Shown here piece after piece: positions 36,831 through 49,184 of a stretch of 64,000 nt of DNA (position 1 is the stretch's first letter; every line of letters starts with the position of its first letter). Below the pieces are notes generated by a model that was not told the DNA's origin, searched no databases, and saw nothing but the letters and a program-made list of their open reading frames with translations. A program made the position numbers and the translations under genes. Origin of the DNA: Lepturacanthus savala (Eukaryota > Chordata > Actinopteri > Scombriformes > Trichiuridae); contig CM060471.1 in the NCBI GenBank assembly GCA_030544235.1, positions 8,947,848-9,011,847 on the forward strand, written 5' to 3'.

Positions 36831-37084
36831 GACACTAAGTTACTGTTTGACTGTAAATATTCATATTCTTCAATATCAAAAAGTCATAATTTGACAATCT
36901 GTTGAGGATCAGTTCCATAAAATGAATATAGAATAATGTTGATAACACTGATATTGATCATGTTGATAATACTGAGTGATTTATGATGATCAGTTGTGCA
37001 GTTTTCTGACTTGTCTCCGGTTTCCTGCTGTTTGAGCTGAAGGTGTCAGGCTGCACATTTGGTTAATATAATTTGATCTGTCCA

Positions 37085-37405
37085 CACTGCTTCTCCTCTT
37101 CCTCCTGCTCCTCCTCCTGCTCCTGCTCCTCCTCTTCCTCCTGCTCCTCCTCCTGCTCCTCCTCCTCCCTCTCTGTCCTCCTCCCAGTCTTCTTCCCCCT
37201 CCTCCTCTCTGTTCTCCTCCTCCTCCCCCTCCTCCTCCTCCTCCTCCTCCTCCTCCTCCTCCTCCTTCTCACTGGGTCATTTGTCATGGAGGAAATCATT
37301 CCTCAGATCTTCCTCAGCGGTAATATCTCTGTCATTCACTCTCCTCCTCCTCCTTCTCTTCCTCCTTCTCCTCTTCGCTCCTCCTCCCCCTCTCATCTGT
37401 GAGCG
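37085..37405. repeat. Polypyrimidine (CCT)n tract
   Basis: Nearly pure C/T on the + strand from 37088 to 37271, then interrupted to 37395; units ctcctcctg and cctcctcct. Mirror-repeat stretches could form triplex DNA. Poly-Arg and poly-Ser/Leu frames here are artefacts. Confidence 0.9.
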
Positions 37406-38431
37406 ATGCTATCGGAGGAGAGGAGGTGACAGTCTATCAGAGCACCTCCTCTCTGCTCAGCTGATAACACTCCAATGCTTATAATGTTAAGAAGATGATA
37501 AGGAATAATAGTGTTTCTCAGGGCCGAGGAGCCGACATCCATCACCTGTATCTGAGTGAAGTTTATAACAGGACAAGGAAAATAATAACTGCAGCAGAAA
37601 CAATCATCAGATAGATGGAAGAGGCCGTTATTAGATTCAAACTCCTGCGACGGTCAGCTGCAACTTCTCACGTCAACATTTTTATCGGCTGAATGAGTCC
37701 AGGTATAAAATAAAGTGATGAGAGCAGAGATTAAAGTGCAGCTTGTAATTTCTGCTGCGGAGCCTCTGATTGGTTGAGAGATTTTGTCGAGCTGTAAAGT
37801 GGAAAACACGTCAGATCAGCACTTTCACACTTTCTCTTCAAGTCGTCAGGAGTTCCTGAGGCCGAAGTTCCACAGGAGTGTTTGAGTATTTCAGCTGCCA
37901 TAAGGAGGAGAGTATTGCAGTATGTGATGAGTTCTGCAGTAGTGTCTCTGTGTCTCCCAGCAGTTCAGGTTCAACTTTATTTATAAAACACTTAACACAG
38001 AAATAGAAATAGAAAATTAAACTAATAATAACAATAATTAATAGATAATAAAACTGTATTTATACAGAAAGTGATTTGCTGGATTAGGCCCTGTTTCATA
38101 TTTATTGAAGTCTTAATATCTCTGTTATTCTCACCAACACAGTTGCTGTTTCCTGTTTGTTCGTAACCTGTTGTTGAATCAGCTGATGGTGGATGAACCA
38201 ATGAGTGAAACCAGAACCCAGTGAAACCAGGACCCAGTGAAACCAGGACCCAGTGACCCAATCAGGTGAGATTAATTTCTTAAATTTCAGCCTGAGTCGA
38301 TTATGAATCCAAAGTGTTTGTGTGGTTTAATGGAGGAGAACTGATCCAGATCTGCTGAGGAGCAGATATAATGACCTGATGATCATTAATAATTGACAGT
38401 TTGTGTAAGTTATCAAAGTCTCTGAGGGATG

Positions 38432-38664
38432 TTAACCTCTTAAGACACACTCCATTTTTCAGACTTATTTGTGAATATTTCCATTGGATCACACTGCTGT
38501 GCCTCAAACCAAAGGTGGTTAAACATTTGTTCATTGATTTTCAAGATGGCTACCTCATGACCTAATGATTCAATTGGCTTGTGCATGGTGTCAATCGATG
38601 CAAAACAACTTTTATACAATAAGTGTTGTGAATAGAAATGGTACAACGTGTCTGAAGAGGTTAA
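38432..38664. mobile_element. piggyBac-like MITE with TTAA duplication
   Basis: TTAA at 38432-38435 and 38661-38664 flanks a 225-bp unit whose ends are CCTCTTAAGACAC and, reversed, CCTCTTCAGACAC (12 of 13 identical). TTAA target duplication with CCYT-type termini is the piggyBac signature. No transposase is encoded. Confidence 0.7.
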
Positions 38665-38739
38665 TGAAGCGTTTTTGATCATTTAAGTGGGATTAGAATC
38701 CCCCTCTAACTGTGAAAATGAGGCCTTGGACATGGACAC

Positions 38740-38990
38740 TAAATACTGCAGCAGTACTGTAATTTTAAAGGACTTTACTTGAGTTTTTTCGTGTGATGCT
38801 ACTTTACTCCATTTATTTGCAGCTTTAGTTATTTTACCATGCAGATTTTAATATTTTACATAAATCAATATAATTTAATATTCTATTATCTTTATTTTCT
38901 TAAATTGTCTCTTTTATTTTGGAAATCTGCACTTTATGTCAAAGGTGCTGAATATTAGGATGCAGTACTTTTACTATTAATCTACACAAA
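38740..38990. repeat. Diverged fish interspersed repeat (TTTACTTGAGT type)
   Basis: gactttacttgagttttt, gctactttactccatttatt and cagctttagttattttacc match a very common teleost repeat whose ends read as alternating AAGTA/TACTT. Related scraps occur near 5260-5325, 49165-49200 and 60190-60285. Family uncertain. Confidence 0.45.
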
Positions 38991-39832
38991 GTATCTATAA
39001 TTAGCTTCACATTAATCAACATTATTAATTAACTAAAACACTAAAATGCTCTTATGTATTCAGCAATAAAACAACAGTATGGTAATAGAATCAGGTTTAT
39101 TTGTCATTTTCTAGTAAATGGCAGCAGAATACACTTCTGATCGAACATAAAAGCAAACTACATGTTAAAATACATTAAAACACTAGGATATTACTTCTGA
39201 TACTTTAAGTATTTTAGCTGATAATACTTCTGTACTTTTACTTCATATTTTCAGGACTTAACTTGTTAGTGAGTACACTCACACACTCACACACACACTC
39301 CTCAGAGACAGTGTGCGGAACCTGTTCAGCATCAGGACAATGTGTAGTTGTATTTGCATATTTCATGTCTCATTACAGCTGTTTCCTGTCTGTGTGTCAC
39401 ATCAGCAGCACGTTTGTTGTGTTCACTAACATGTCATATTAATGTTGATTCCTTAAAAGCAGGATTTAATTTACATGCAAACAACATGCTCACAGGCTGG
39501 AGTGTTTCTCTCACTAATGGCTGCTGACAGCTCCACTTTATTATCAGGAAATAAACACATTCACTCGTCATGTTTATGGAAATTAAAGTCGGACTGTTGG
39601 TCCCAGTGGAGGCCAAGTCTGAGGTTTCAGATATCGGCTCAATAAGAGAATCACTGACAAACAGTTTCTGATGCTTTATTTAACATTTCATTTACAGTAA
39701 CGGTTCATTTACACAAATTATAAGAATAATGTGAAATAAGTGTTGAGTTGGTTTAGTTGGTAAATGTCTATTCATTATGTTTGTTAATTTGCATGAATTA
39801 GATTCTTCATAATTAGTATCAGTGTTGTATTT

Positions 39833-39834
<2 letters not shown>

Positions 39835-39904
<70 letters not shown>
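39835..39904. repeat. (GT)n microsatellite
   Basis: About 34 GT units. Confidence 0.95.
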
Positions 39905-39905
<1 letters not shown>

Positions 39906-40264
39906 TTTGGGTTATTTTTTTTCCTGAAACTGTTGCAGCTGATTCTCTGTAGTTTAATTCTCCTTCATTTAGTTTAACGCTGCTGCTTGTTATGCTCATC
40001 AGTAACTTTCCTTCTGTCAAGGTTTTAGTTTAATGTTGGGAGCTTTTCCAAAGTTTGACAGTATTTAATGTGATTTAATGTTCTAATCTCAGTAATCATA
40101 CACAATTACCAAGATATTTAAAATCTGAATGAAATTATTAATCAGTGTTACTGTGATTATTATGAGAACAGGGAACTATTACATCCATAGTTGTGTAAAT
40201 CATCCACTTTATCACAAACATTTTGACTAAAAGTGAAACTCAGGCTTCTTTTCAACATTAGATC

Positions 40265-40674
40265 ATCTCTGGATCAGATGAGGATCAGATGTGGATCAGA
40301 TGTGGATCAGATGAGGATCAGGTGAGGTTCAGATGAGGATCAGATGAGGATCAGATGAGGATCAGATGAGGTTCAGATGAGGATCAGATGAGGATCAGAT
40401 GAGGATCAGATGAGGTTCAGATGAGGATCAGATGAGGATCAGATGAGGATCAGATGAGGTTCAGATGAGGATCAGATGAGGATCAGATGAGGATCAGATG
40501 AGGTTCAGATGAGGATCAGATGTGGACCAGCTGTGGATCAGATGAGGTTCAGAAGAGGATCAGATGAGGTTCAGATGTGGATCAGATGTGGATCAGATGA
40601 GGTTCAGAAGAGGATCAGATGAGGTTCAGAAGAGGATCAGATGAGGTTCAGAAGAGGATCAGATGAGGTTCAGC
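40265..40674. repeat. Minisatellite, 11-base unit AGGATCAGATG with 44-base higher order
   Basis: About 37 units. In the middle, every fourth unit is the variant AGGTTCAGATG (starts spaced exactly 44 bases at 40326, 40370, 40414), showing block-wise amplification. Confidence 0.9.
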
Positions 40675-40860
40675 TCAGTTCTGCTGAAACAGGATGTGAA
40701 CGTGTCAGTGAGTTGTGTTTCAATGTAGTCGATGCTGGAGATGCTAACAATGTTAGTTCTTATTCTCTTAGTGGTTTGATAAGATTTCTTGATGTGTAAA
40801 CATTTGAAAACTTGAATAAAAGTTAAATCATGAATAAAAAACAGGAAATCAATAATTTTC

Positions 40861-40862
<2 letters not shown>

Positions 40863-40939
<77 letters not shown>
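40863..40939. repeat. (AT)n microsatellite
   Basis: About 38 AT units. Confidence 0.95.
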
Positions 40940-40942
<3 letters not shown>

Positions 40943-41359
40943 GAACATATTCCTCAGAGTATTCTCTCATAGAAAGCTGTCAGTGTGCTGAAGATGAAGA
41001 TGAAGATGGGGGAAGCAACGAGCTGGAACAAATAAGAAGTGACAGAACACAGACATGCAGCTTTAAAAACACATCAAGAGACATTTTGGTTAGCATGTTC
41101 TGCTAAAAGGCTATTGTTGTTGCACATACACACACACACACACGCACTCACACACTGAGTGCTCCATTATCCGGGTGTTGTTCAGGCTGATAAATAATCA
41201 ATGATCCACTTTAGTGTCTTTCACCTCAATCGGATGATCGAGGTTTACAATGAATAAAACAGCAGCCTCTCTCTCTCTCTCTGTGATTGACAGCTCCGTC
41301 TGTACATGAGCCGTCCTATCACAGTCCATCTCTCACCATGTGACAGGGAACAGAAATCC

Positions 41360-41900
41360 AGATTCAGCTGCTCCTCCTCTACAAAGCTCTGAATGTTCAG
41401 GTTCCATCTGATCTTAAGGACTCTTGCTTCCTTATCTTCATGTGAATCCCTGAGCTCCCAGAATCAGCTGATCAGAGGTTCAATAGTAGAACAGGAGGCA
41501 GAACCTGCAACTATCAGGCTCCTCTGCTGTGGAACCATCTTCTTGTTTCTGTCTGGGAGAGTTAAACACCTCTCCACATTAACAGGATCAAACTTTCCTC
41601 TGTGGTGAAGCTGGTAGTTGGACCTGGACCTGCTGCTGAATGTTCTCACTGGACCTCATGAGACACTCTGAGTTCCTCCTGTAAACCTCCTCCTATTCCA
41701 CTGATTGAACCTTTAGATCCGTGTTGTTCCACCTCTGAGTTTTTTCAGTCACAGATCCTGCAGCAGGTGCTTCCTGTTGGAGGTCATGTGGTCCAGATCT
41801 GATTCTGTCCTTGATCCACCTCATCCTCCACACATGCTTATAAGTCCATGGTCCTGTTTAATGCTGAACTGTGTCAGTCAGTCGTCCTGATAAAGATCCT
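41360..41900 (+). mobile_element. Common teleost LINE-like 3' remnant
   Basis: The + strand contains decayed coding scraps such as LLLYKALNVQVPSDLKDL and a region reading LLWNHLL, then ctccacattaac, atgagacactctgagttcct, gttccacctctgagtttttt and ggaggtcatgtggtccag. These phrases recur in many fish introns as the 3' part of a LINE. The family could not be fixed from sequence alone. Confidence 0.45.
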
Positions 41901-42409
41901 CCTCTGATCCCAATTCCGATTCTTCCTGTTTCCAGTCTGGTCTGAGATCAGAAGATCAGACAAATTTCTGTTGAACAGAACTGAACCGTTCTGGTCTCTG
42001 TGATCCTGAATTGATCACACACAACTGACTTGACTCTTGTTGTAAATGTGCATATTTGCAAAAATACCGTTTTGATTGTGTAAAAATTCTGAGTGAAGAA
42101 AAGATCCTGGTTGCATTGAAATGATCATTATTCAATGCCGATCACTGTTTTGTAGAAACATGAATTGTGCGGCTGATCTGTTCCTGCAGAGTTTCAGGTT
42201 TAAGAAGAACGATATAAATATATTTTAAAACAGAATAAATATGATTTTAAAAGAGATTAAATCAGCAAACAGTGGTCAATGATAAATCTGCAGATTTAAT
42301 GAATCACAAAACCTACAATAAAACCATAGAAAATCTGTTTGTTTCTTTTCTTTCCATAAACTGTTGACATGTTTGAAATAGAAACTTAGAGTCAACTTCC
42401 AAACTGAAT

Positions 42410-42900
42410 CACACAAACGCAGCTGATTGGATGGAAATGCATTTTCGGCGCGTTATTAACGAGCCGCCGAGGACGCAGCGGCGGTGGATCTGATGGCCGC
42501 GCCGCCGCGTCCTCAGCCGTCTGATTTGTTTCCATTTACATGGAGAACATCGGGTTATTACAGCCATAATTACTTCATATGCCGGCTTCATATCTGCCAA
42601 TAAAGCAGCGACCAAACGCCGAGCGGCGGCGGAGCAGGGAATCATGGGAATGAAATTAAGTGTTGATTTGGAGTGTGAGCGAAGCGACTGGAGCCGCTCG
42701 GGTTAAATGAAAAGATGACTGCATCTGGTTTGACGGGGCTGTTCATTTGTTAGCGGACGCCGCGGGTTCGATTCCCCTAGAGGCCGCCGCCACTGCCGTG
42801 GAAGCCTCCCGCATCAGCGCCCGCATCACTCCGCCTCAGCGCCGCGGAGACGCGGGGCGGAATATGAAGGGAGATGATGTTCCCGGCGGAAAGCGACGTA
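42410..42900. promoter_or_regulatory. CpG-rich candidate enhancer / conserved non-coding element
   Basis: Within an AT-rich flank this block has abundant CpG (gccgccgaggacgcagcgg, ggccgcgccgccgcgtcct) and, in its centre, a CpG-poor core with ttattacagccataattact and tcatatgccggcttcatat. It is free of recognisable repeats. The mixture of homeodomain-type TAAT cores in a CpG island is typical of developmental enhancers or polycomb-regulated elements. An ORF (42409-42645, minus) crosses it but has no recognisable domain. Confidence 0.45.
42765..42775 (+). promoter_or_regulatory. Perfect TFIIIC B-box sequence
   Basis: GGTTCGATTCC matches the pol III B-box consensus exactly. No tRNA cloverleaf, A-box at the right spacing or SINE body surrounds it. 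Confidence 0.3.
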
Positions 42901-42976
42901 AATAAACTCTTATGGAAATGTCCATCTGTAATGTCGTTTTGTCACAATCAATTTCACATTACCCGTCACCGCGGCA

Positions 42977-43019
<43 letters not shown>

Positions 43020-43257
43020 AAATTCAGTTTCAACAGCGAAACGGAAAAATGAAAAGAAACCAGGAGGGACAAAAAAAAGGAACAAATGAAATGAAGGTTA
43101 GAGTTTAAAATGAGTTTAGTATGTAGAGAGAAGAGGAGGATGAGTGAATAGAGGAGGAGAAGGAGAGGAGGAGAAGCAGTGATGATCTGATGCTAATAAA
43201 GCAGCCGGTCGGCTGGTGACCTTTACCATGATGATGAAAGACAAATGTCAGGAGTGT

Positions 43258-43364
<107 letters not shown>

Positions 43365-44610
43365 TAAACACACTCCGCTCTGCATCAAAACAACAGCAGC
43401 CGTGTCAGAGGTGACATTTACACACAGTGACACGCCAAAGTCATAAACAATCACTGATTACCATGGCAACACGCCAACCTTCAATCAGACTCGTCTTCCT
43501 CACCAGAGCCTTCATCAGCCTCTCACAGACCCGCCACAGACAGTCTTCATCAATGACATGATTGGACGGGGTCAATCAGACACACACAGCATTCTGGGAG
43601 TTGTAGGATTCTCTCATCAACAGCAATGGAGAATCTGTCTTTTCCTCAGTTTTCTCTAATCATAGTTTGTCTCTGTGACTGAGTCTTTATTCACATTAGA
43701 CTTTTCCTTCTCCACAGATTAATTAATTCACTCTTCCTCATCTATCAGCTGATCTATCAGCTGATGTGTATTCTCACATCAACTCAGCACCTGATTCACC
43801 ACATACTATTTATTTATTATTATTCCTTCAGACTTTGTTCTGGCTGTTTTTCTGTCCTTTTCATTCAGAACATAGAAAATTGTGTTTTTTAGTTTTTTGT
43901 TTTTTTTATGTAAACCCAAGTAATAATGTGAACATATAAAATATAAAATCTCCAAATTTTCCTTTATTCTGATTAATTTCTCCCCCCCCCTCCCCTCCCA
44001 TCTTTGACCTTTAGATCTGAATCATCAGATTCTGAGATTTTTTTTTTTAAAAGAACAAATAATTTTAAAGACATCAAACAAAATATCTACCTGCATCTCA
44101 TTATTTTGCCAGCGAAACGTAAAAAAAAAAAAATAAAATAAAATTGGTGACTTGAAGAGTCAATTAGGTTAATTAGATGATTGACAGCTCGTATGTATTC
44201 AGCTTTAATCGTAATATTTAATATTGGATATAAAAAGAGAACCTTACCTGAACTTTTAAATCGAGCAGTTAATTACTGCAGTAAAATGATTTAAAGTGAA
44301 CAGAGATGAGCCCAGCGTGGCAGATCATGTGAAATGAGGCAAACGTGGCAGATAAAAGTAGAAACAGTAGAACTATGTTTTGCATTTTGTTTTTTTTTTT
44401 CAAAACCAGATCTGATTTCCTTGGGTTTCGCCCGCAGGCAGAAAAACGACGACACCGTAAAGACTTTGTAGGCGAGTGATGTGTTCGTCAGACTGTCAGA
44501 GTCTGCAGGGAAAATCTGTAAATCTGCTGAATACAATAACAACATCCTGCTGCTCCTGTGGGCAACTGGATATTAATAACAATATCTGTGATCCACTGAG
44601 TATCTGTCTG

Positions 44611-44627
44611 TGTATGTGTGTGTGTAT

Positions 44628-44708
<81 letters not shown>

Positions 44709-44828
44709 AATGAATCCAACTGAGGATTGAGATGTTACCAGTTTAGTTTCTGCTGAGGCGGCGTTCAGCCAGTTAGCGAGTGTTGTTTATGCTTTTGTCT
44801 TTTACAGAAGAACTAATTGAATCTGTGT

Positions 44829-44908
<80 letters not shown>
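44611..44908. repeat. Two (GT)n microsatellites
   Basis: 44611-44705 and 44826-44908. Confidence 0.95.
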
Positions 44909-44909
<1 letters not shown>

Positions 44910-46242
44910 CGCTATAGATAGCAGCAAAAAGTTCAGTCAAAGTTTTCTTAATGTGTCAACTTAAAAGAACAGAAACTCCTCGATATACTGAAGAATTTCC
45001 ATTTTTGTCCACTGAGACACCTCTGTTAATCCACTCAGTTCAGCCTATAAATATTGCTGCTCAGCTGTAAATCCACTACAAATACTACACATACTACACT
45101 TACTACATGAACTACACATATTACAGTTTTTATTTAACACTATTCATCATGAATATTCATTTTTTTCTCTTTACCAGTACTGTCCATTAACACTTTTTCA
45201 TTATAAAAAATGATATAAAGCATGAATACCATCACTGAGTCTCACTTTCATTATCTCTTTAACACGAAATATATGACTGTTATTACTGACCTTTATCTTT
45301 TTTATGAAATATAAATCTCTCTTATATCAGTTTATCAGGTTCATAAGACTTTTTTGTTCTCGTGAAGATTTTACATCTTCATGTCCCCATAATGTCCCCA
45401 CAACGTTCCCATACGTCCCCACAAGGCTGGTGTGTTTGTTTTATTTTAAACTTTTAAACAATTTAAACCAAATATATCCATCTAATGGAATTACTCCCAC
45501 TTAAATGTTGGAGAGTTGATTCTGTTTTCTTTTGTCTCTTGTTATGATGAGTCAAAGTTGCCTCACAGTTCTACGACCTTAAGACCACTGGATCGAGGAG
45601 GACATGGACCTGGTCCTGGAAGCTGGTTCAGCAAAGACCCCTTGACAGAGGATCAACATCAGTTGTTAGACAAACAGCAGATGAACAAAATTAATTCTGG
45701 CTGAATGGCAGACTGTTAACATCATGAAGATAAATTCAGCTCTGAAACTCAACATCTGGTCTAAACACAGATCAGATATGAAAGTCTCAATGCTGCTAAA
45801 GCTGATTCTTTCATGGCGATAAATCAAAATAAAAAGAGAACAATAAAAATTATGGAAATATATCAGGAAGAGAATTTTCAGAGTCACATTAACTGGTAAC
45901 AAGTTGAGACTCAGCTGTAGTTCAAAGATTATTTAGCCTCATGTGCCCAGGAGCTGAGTTACAACGACAAACTAATTCACTTCAAATCATTGGCTGAATC
46001 TTGAATCAATGTAAACCTGAAGCTGATCAATGAGATAAACCAGTGTGCATTAAAAAAGCCAGTAAAAGTCTAATTTTATGTTCTTATCTTTTTCTTTTTT
46101 CCATTACACATGTCAAGATTCCATTGGTTTATTTCATCTATTCTTCACTCTCATACTGCAAAGCACTTAATGGTTAATTGTTGTCATAACAATTAACAAA
46201 GAATCTTTTGTAGTGATTCATCATGGAGCTTTTATTCTTTAC

Positions 46243-46248
46243 ACACAG

Positions 46249-46293
<45 letters not shown>

Positions 46294-46316
46294 CACAAAC
46301 ACACACAGGCACACAC
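46243..46316. repeat. Interrupted (CA)n microsatellite
   Basis: CA runs with AAC interruptions. Confidence 0.9.
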
Positions 46317-46977
46317 CTAATCAAATTCACAGATCCTGTCAATATCTTATAACCAAATGTGTGCATCCTGTCAATATGTGCTAACCAAATATAGTCGTGT
46401 GTTGGAGGCGGAGAGTGAGCAGCTGCAGCCAATCAGGCGGCTGCTGGTTTGAATACAGACTGAAGCAATAACCTGCAAACACTGTTTATTCCAATAACAT
46501 GTTTTTATTCCAATAAAGTTGCCGCCTGTTTAAAGACGCTCACATTAACCTGATCCGGCCGCTCACTGCAATATTCTTTATTGTGTTTCAGGTGTATCAG
46601 GTTAAACTGTTGCTGCTGGGCATCTGATTATCTGGTTTCCATGGTTACCTGTTCCTGGCCTTTACCTGCCACAAGAAACAGAAAAGACATTTTACAGAAT
46701 AACTCCCTGTTTCAGTTTTATTAGCTGACGTAAAAATGAAAATGACGTTGTTTTACAAAGCTTGTTAATAAATTGTCAGTCGTTACTATGGTGTGTGAGA
46801 TGTGATGGAAACAACAGCCAATCAGAAACTACCTTCAATCAGCTGTCTCACCTACTAATTAAAATCACAAAGAACAACACCTGACTGTTTACCTGCAGGG
46901 TAAAGAATCCACAGATGCATCATGGGAAATGTAGGAACCAGTGTTTTTGGCCTAAAAGTCAACATTTTCCACTGAAT

Positions 46978-47560
46978 ATGAATCATGTGAATGAACACAT
47001 GATGACGACATAATGAACACATGATGAAGCTGAGATGAACACATGATGACAACATAATGAATGAGATGAAAGCATGATGAAGATGAGATGAAGGCACAAA
47101 GAACAGATGATGAAGGCATGATGAACACATGATGAAGACATGTTGAAGACGTGATGAAGGTATGATGAATGCATGATGAACACATTGAAGATGTGATAAA
47201 CGCATGATGAAGACATGATAAAGATAAAATGAACATATGATGTAGACATGATGAAGACATCCATATAATTAGTGAGGTCACCTGCATACCCCTCTGACAT
47301 CACAACTTCATCACGTCTTCATCATGTGTTCATATGTTCATCACGTAATGAAGACGAGATGACGATGCGATGAACTCATGATGAACATATGATGAACATG
47401 TGATGAACACATGAACACATAATGAACATATGATGAATATGCAATGAACACATGATGAACATATGATAAACACGTGAACATGTGGTGAACACATGATGAA
47501 TGTGATGAACACATGATGAACACATGATAAACATGTGATGAACACGTGATGAAGGTGTGA
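46978..47560. repeat. GATGAACACAT minisatellite containing a 57-bp inverted repeat
   Basis: Degenerate 10-12-base units (catgatgaacac, catgatgaagac) fill 46978-47260 and 47345-47550. Arms at 47259-47315 and 47545-47601 are near-perfect reverse complements (landmarks aggtcacctgca and tgcaggtgacct) and enclose the second block. Confidence 0.85.
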
Positions 47561-47889
47561 TGTCAGAGGGGTGTGCAGGTGACCTCAATAATCATACGGA
47601 TGTTGCTGCTGTTGGGGTCAAAAGTCGTACGGAGACTTGCTGCTCAGAGGCAGATATGACTTTTTGTTGTGATGGATGATGGTCGCTATGGCGACAGAGA
47701 GCTGATATGGAGACGTAATGAGACAATGAGATTCCTACTGGAGAGCGTCATCACTCATCCTCCACATATCGCCACGGCGACTCAGCGGTCACAGCTTCCT
47801 CCAGGCATCATGTGTGTGTATGTGTGTACTGCAGTGTTAGTCAGTATATAAAAAACGTCTCTGCATGATAGATGGCCTCATTTTAACCT

Positions 47890-47917
47890 ACACACACACA
47901 TACACACATGCACACAT

Positions 47918-47952
<35 letters not shown>
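47890..47952. repeat. (CA)n microsatellite
   Basis: Interrupted CA run ending at a unique hairpin-forming block. Confidence 0.92.
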
Positions 47953-47953
<1 letters not shown>

Positions 47954-48040
47954 CAGGTTGTAGATGTGATAAACTGATGGCAGAGCCAATTAAAGAGCTA
48001 TTACACTCAACCTGCTGTCATTACTGAGAGGGCACAATGA
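47951..48040. promoter_or_regulatory. Candidate conserved element with CAGCAGGTTG inverted repeat
   Basis: CAGCAGGTTG (47951-47960) and CAACCTGCTG (48008-48017) form a 10-bp stem around a 47-base loop that contains gccaattaaagagctatta. The block is unique and sits between CA and GT runs. Function is unknown. Confidence 0.3.
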
Positions 48041-48164
48041 ATGTATGTCTGTATGTGTGTGTGTGCATGTGTGTGTGTGTGTGGTGTGCGTTAGTTGTGT
48101 GTTAGTTCATTGAGCTAAAACATACAGTAGAGTGAATCCTGTGTAGCCAATATAGTCAATTACA

Positions 48165-48400
48165 ACATATTATTAGACTGTAGCTGTTGGACTTTCTGCT
48201 CAGCAGTAAACTGGTTTGAATCCAACTTAAAGGACAGAGACTGTGTCTATAGGAAACATAAAAGATAACTGTGAAGTTCCCCAAGGCTCCATTCTAGGGC
48301 CTCCATTGCTCAACATCTACCTGCTCACATCAGCAGGTAGATCACATCTGATTATGGAAAACATCTGAATGAACATCTAACAGGTTCATATTGAAGATCT
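48165..48400 (+). mobile_element. LINE reverse-transcriptase fragment
   Basis: 48270-48326 reads CEVPQGSILGPPLLNIYLL, the reverse-transcriptase PQGS motif. Upstream WFESNLKDRDCV (from about 48213) matches the WFxSYLxDR stretch that precedes it in L2-like LINEs; a frame break lies between them. Short and dead. Confidence 0.7.
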
Positions 48401-48849
48401 GCTGCAGAATTCACAGTATATGAATACAATATTTATTTCTAATCTAATCATAATAATTAGGGTAAAACATATAATTATATGAATTTGACTATACAACATT
48501 AATGTGAAAATTATGGTGTTGGAAACTGAAAAAATATTATATAATATGAATATAAAAATATGCTTTTTTAAACTTGAGTCTCACATTCTCACATATCATG
48601 TGACCTCTGACCTTGGAGAACATGTGACCCTTGATCTCAGCATGAATAAGAAAAAATTAGCGAATCCCAGTAATCATTGGGTACTAACAACACAACAAAA
48701 TTAAGACAACATCAGACAAGAAGAGGAAGAAGGATTAAAAGGATTAAAGTCAGCGTCAATGATGTTAAACCATTGAACTCTCCCTCTGTCATTAAGCTGT
48801 GTGCTCAACCCGCTGAGATGACTGTTGATACACACACTGTGTGTGTGTG

Positions 48850-48880
<31 letters not shown>

Positions 48881-49184
48881 CTAATGAGGTGGCCTGCAGG
48901 CAGACAGTAGAATTTATTACCTCTCAACATTATAAACTAGACCCACCCAGATACACACAATGTTTCTCTGCTGCAGACGTGTTGTTAAAAACTGAATTTT
49001 TTTTTTATTCTCTTAGATTCATATTCACTTTATTAATTGTCTCTTGAAGGGCAAGTGTTCAGTTAAAGTCAGTTTATCAGTCAAATCAGTTAAAGTCAGA
49101 ATCAGCTCCTGGTTTCTGCATGTGATGAATCAGAGGCTACGAACAGGAACAAAGTAAGTATGAGTGTCTCAAAATTGAACTTAA

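Noticed and set aside
40265..40674. Regular repeats resembling a CRISPR array
   Set aside because: Units are contiguous with no unique spacers, and the sequence is vertebrate.
42409..42645. 78-codon minus-strand frame in the CpG-rich block
   Set aside because: GC-rich sequence stays open by chance. No domain, no codon bias I could argue for, and the block looks regulatory.
42735..42790. Possible tRNA gene around the perfect B-box
   Set aside because: No acceptor stem, anticodon arm or correctly spaced A-box could be found.
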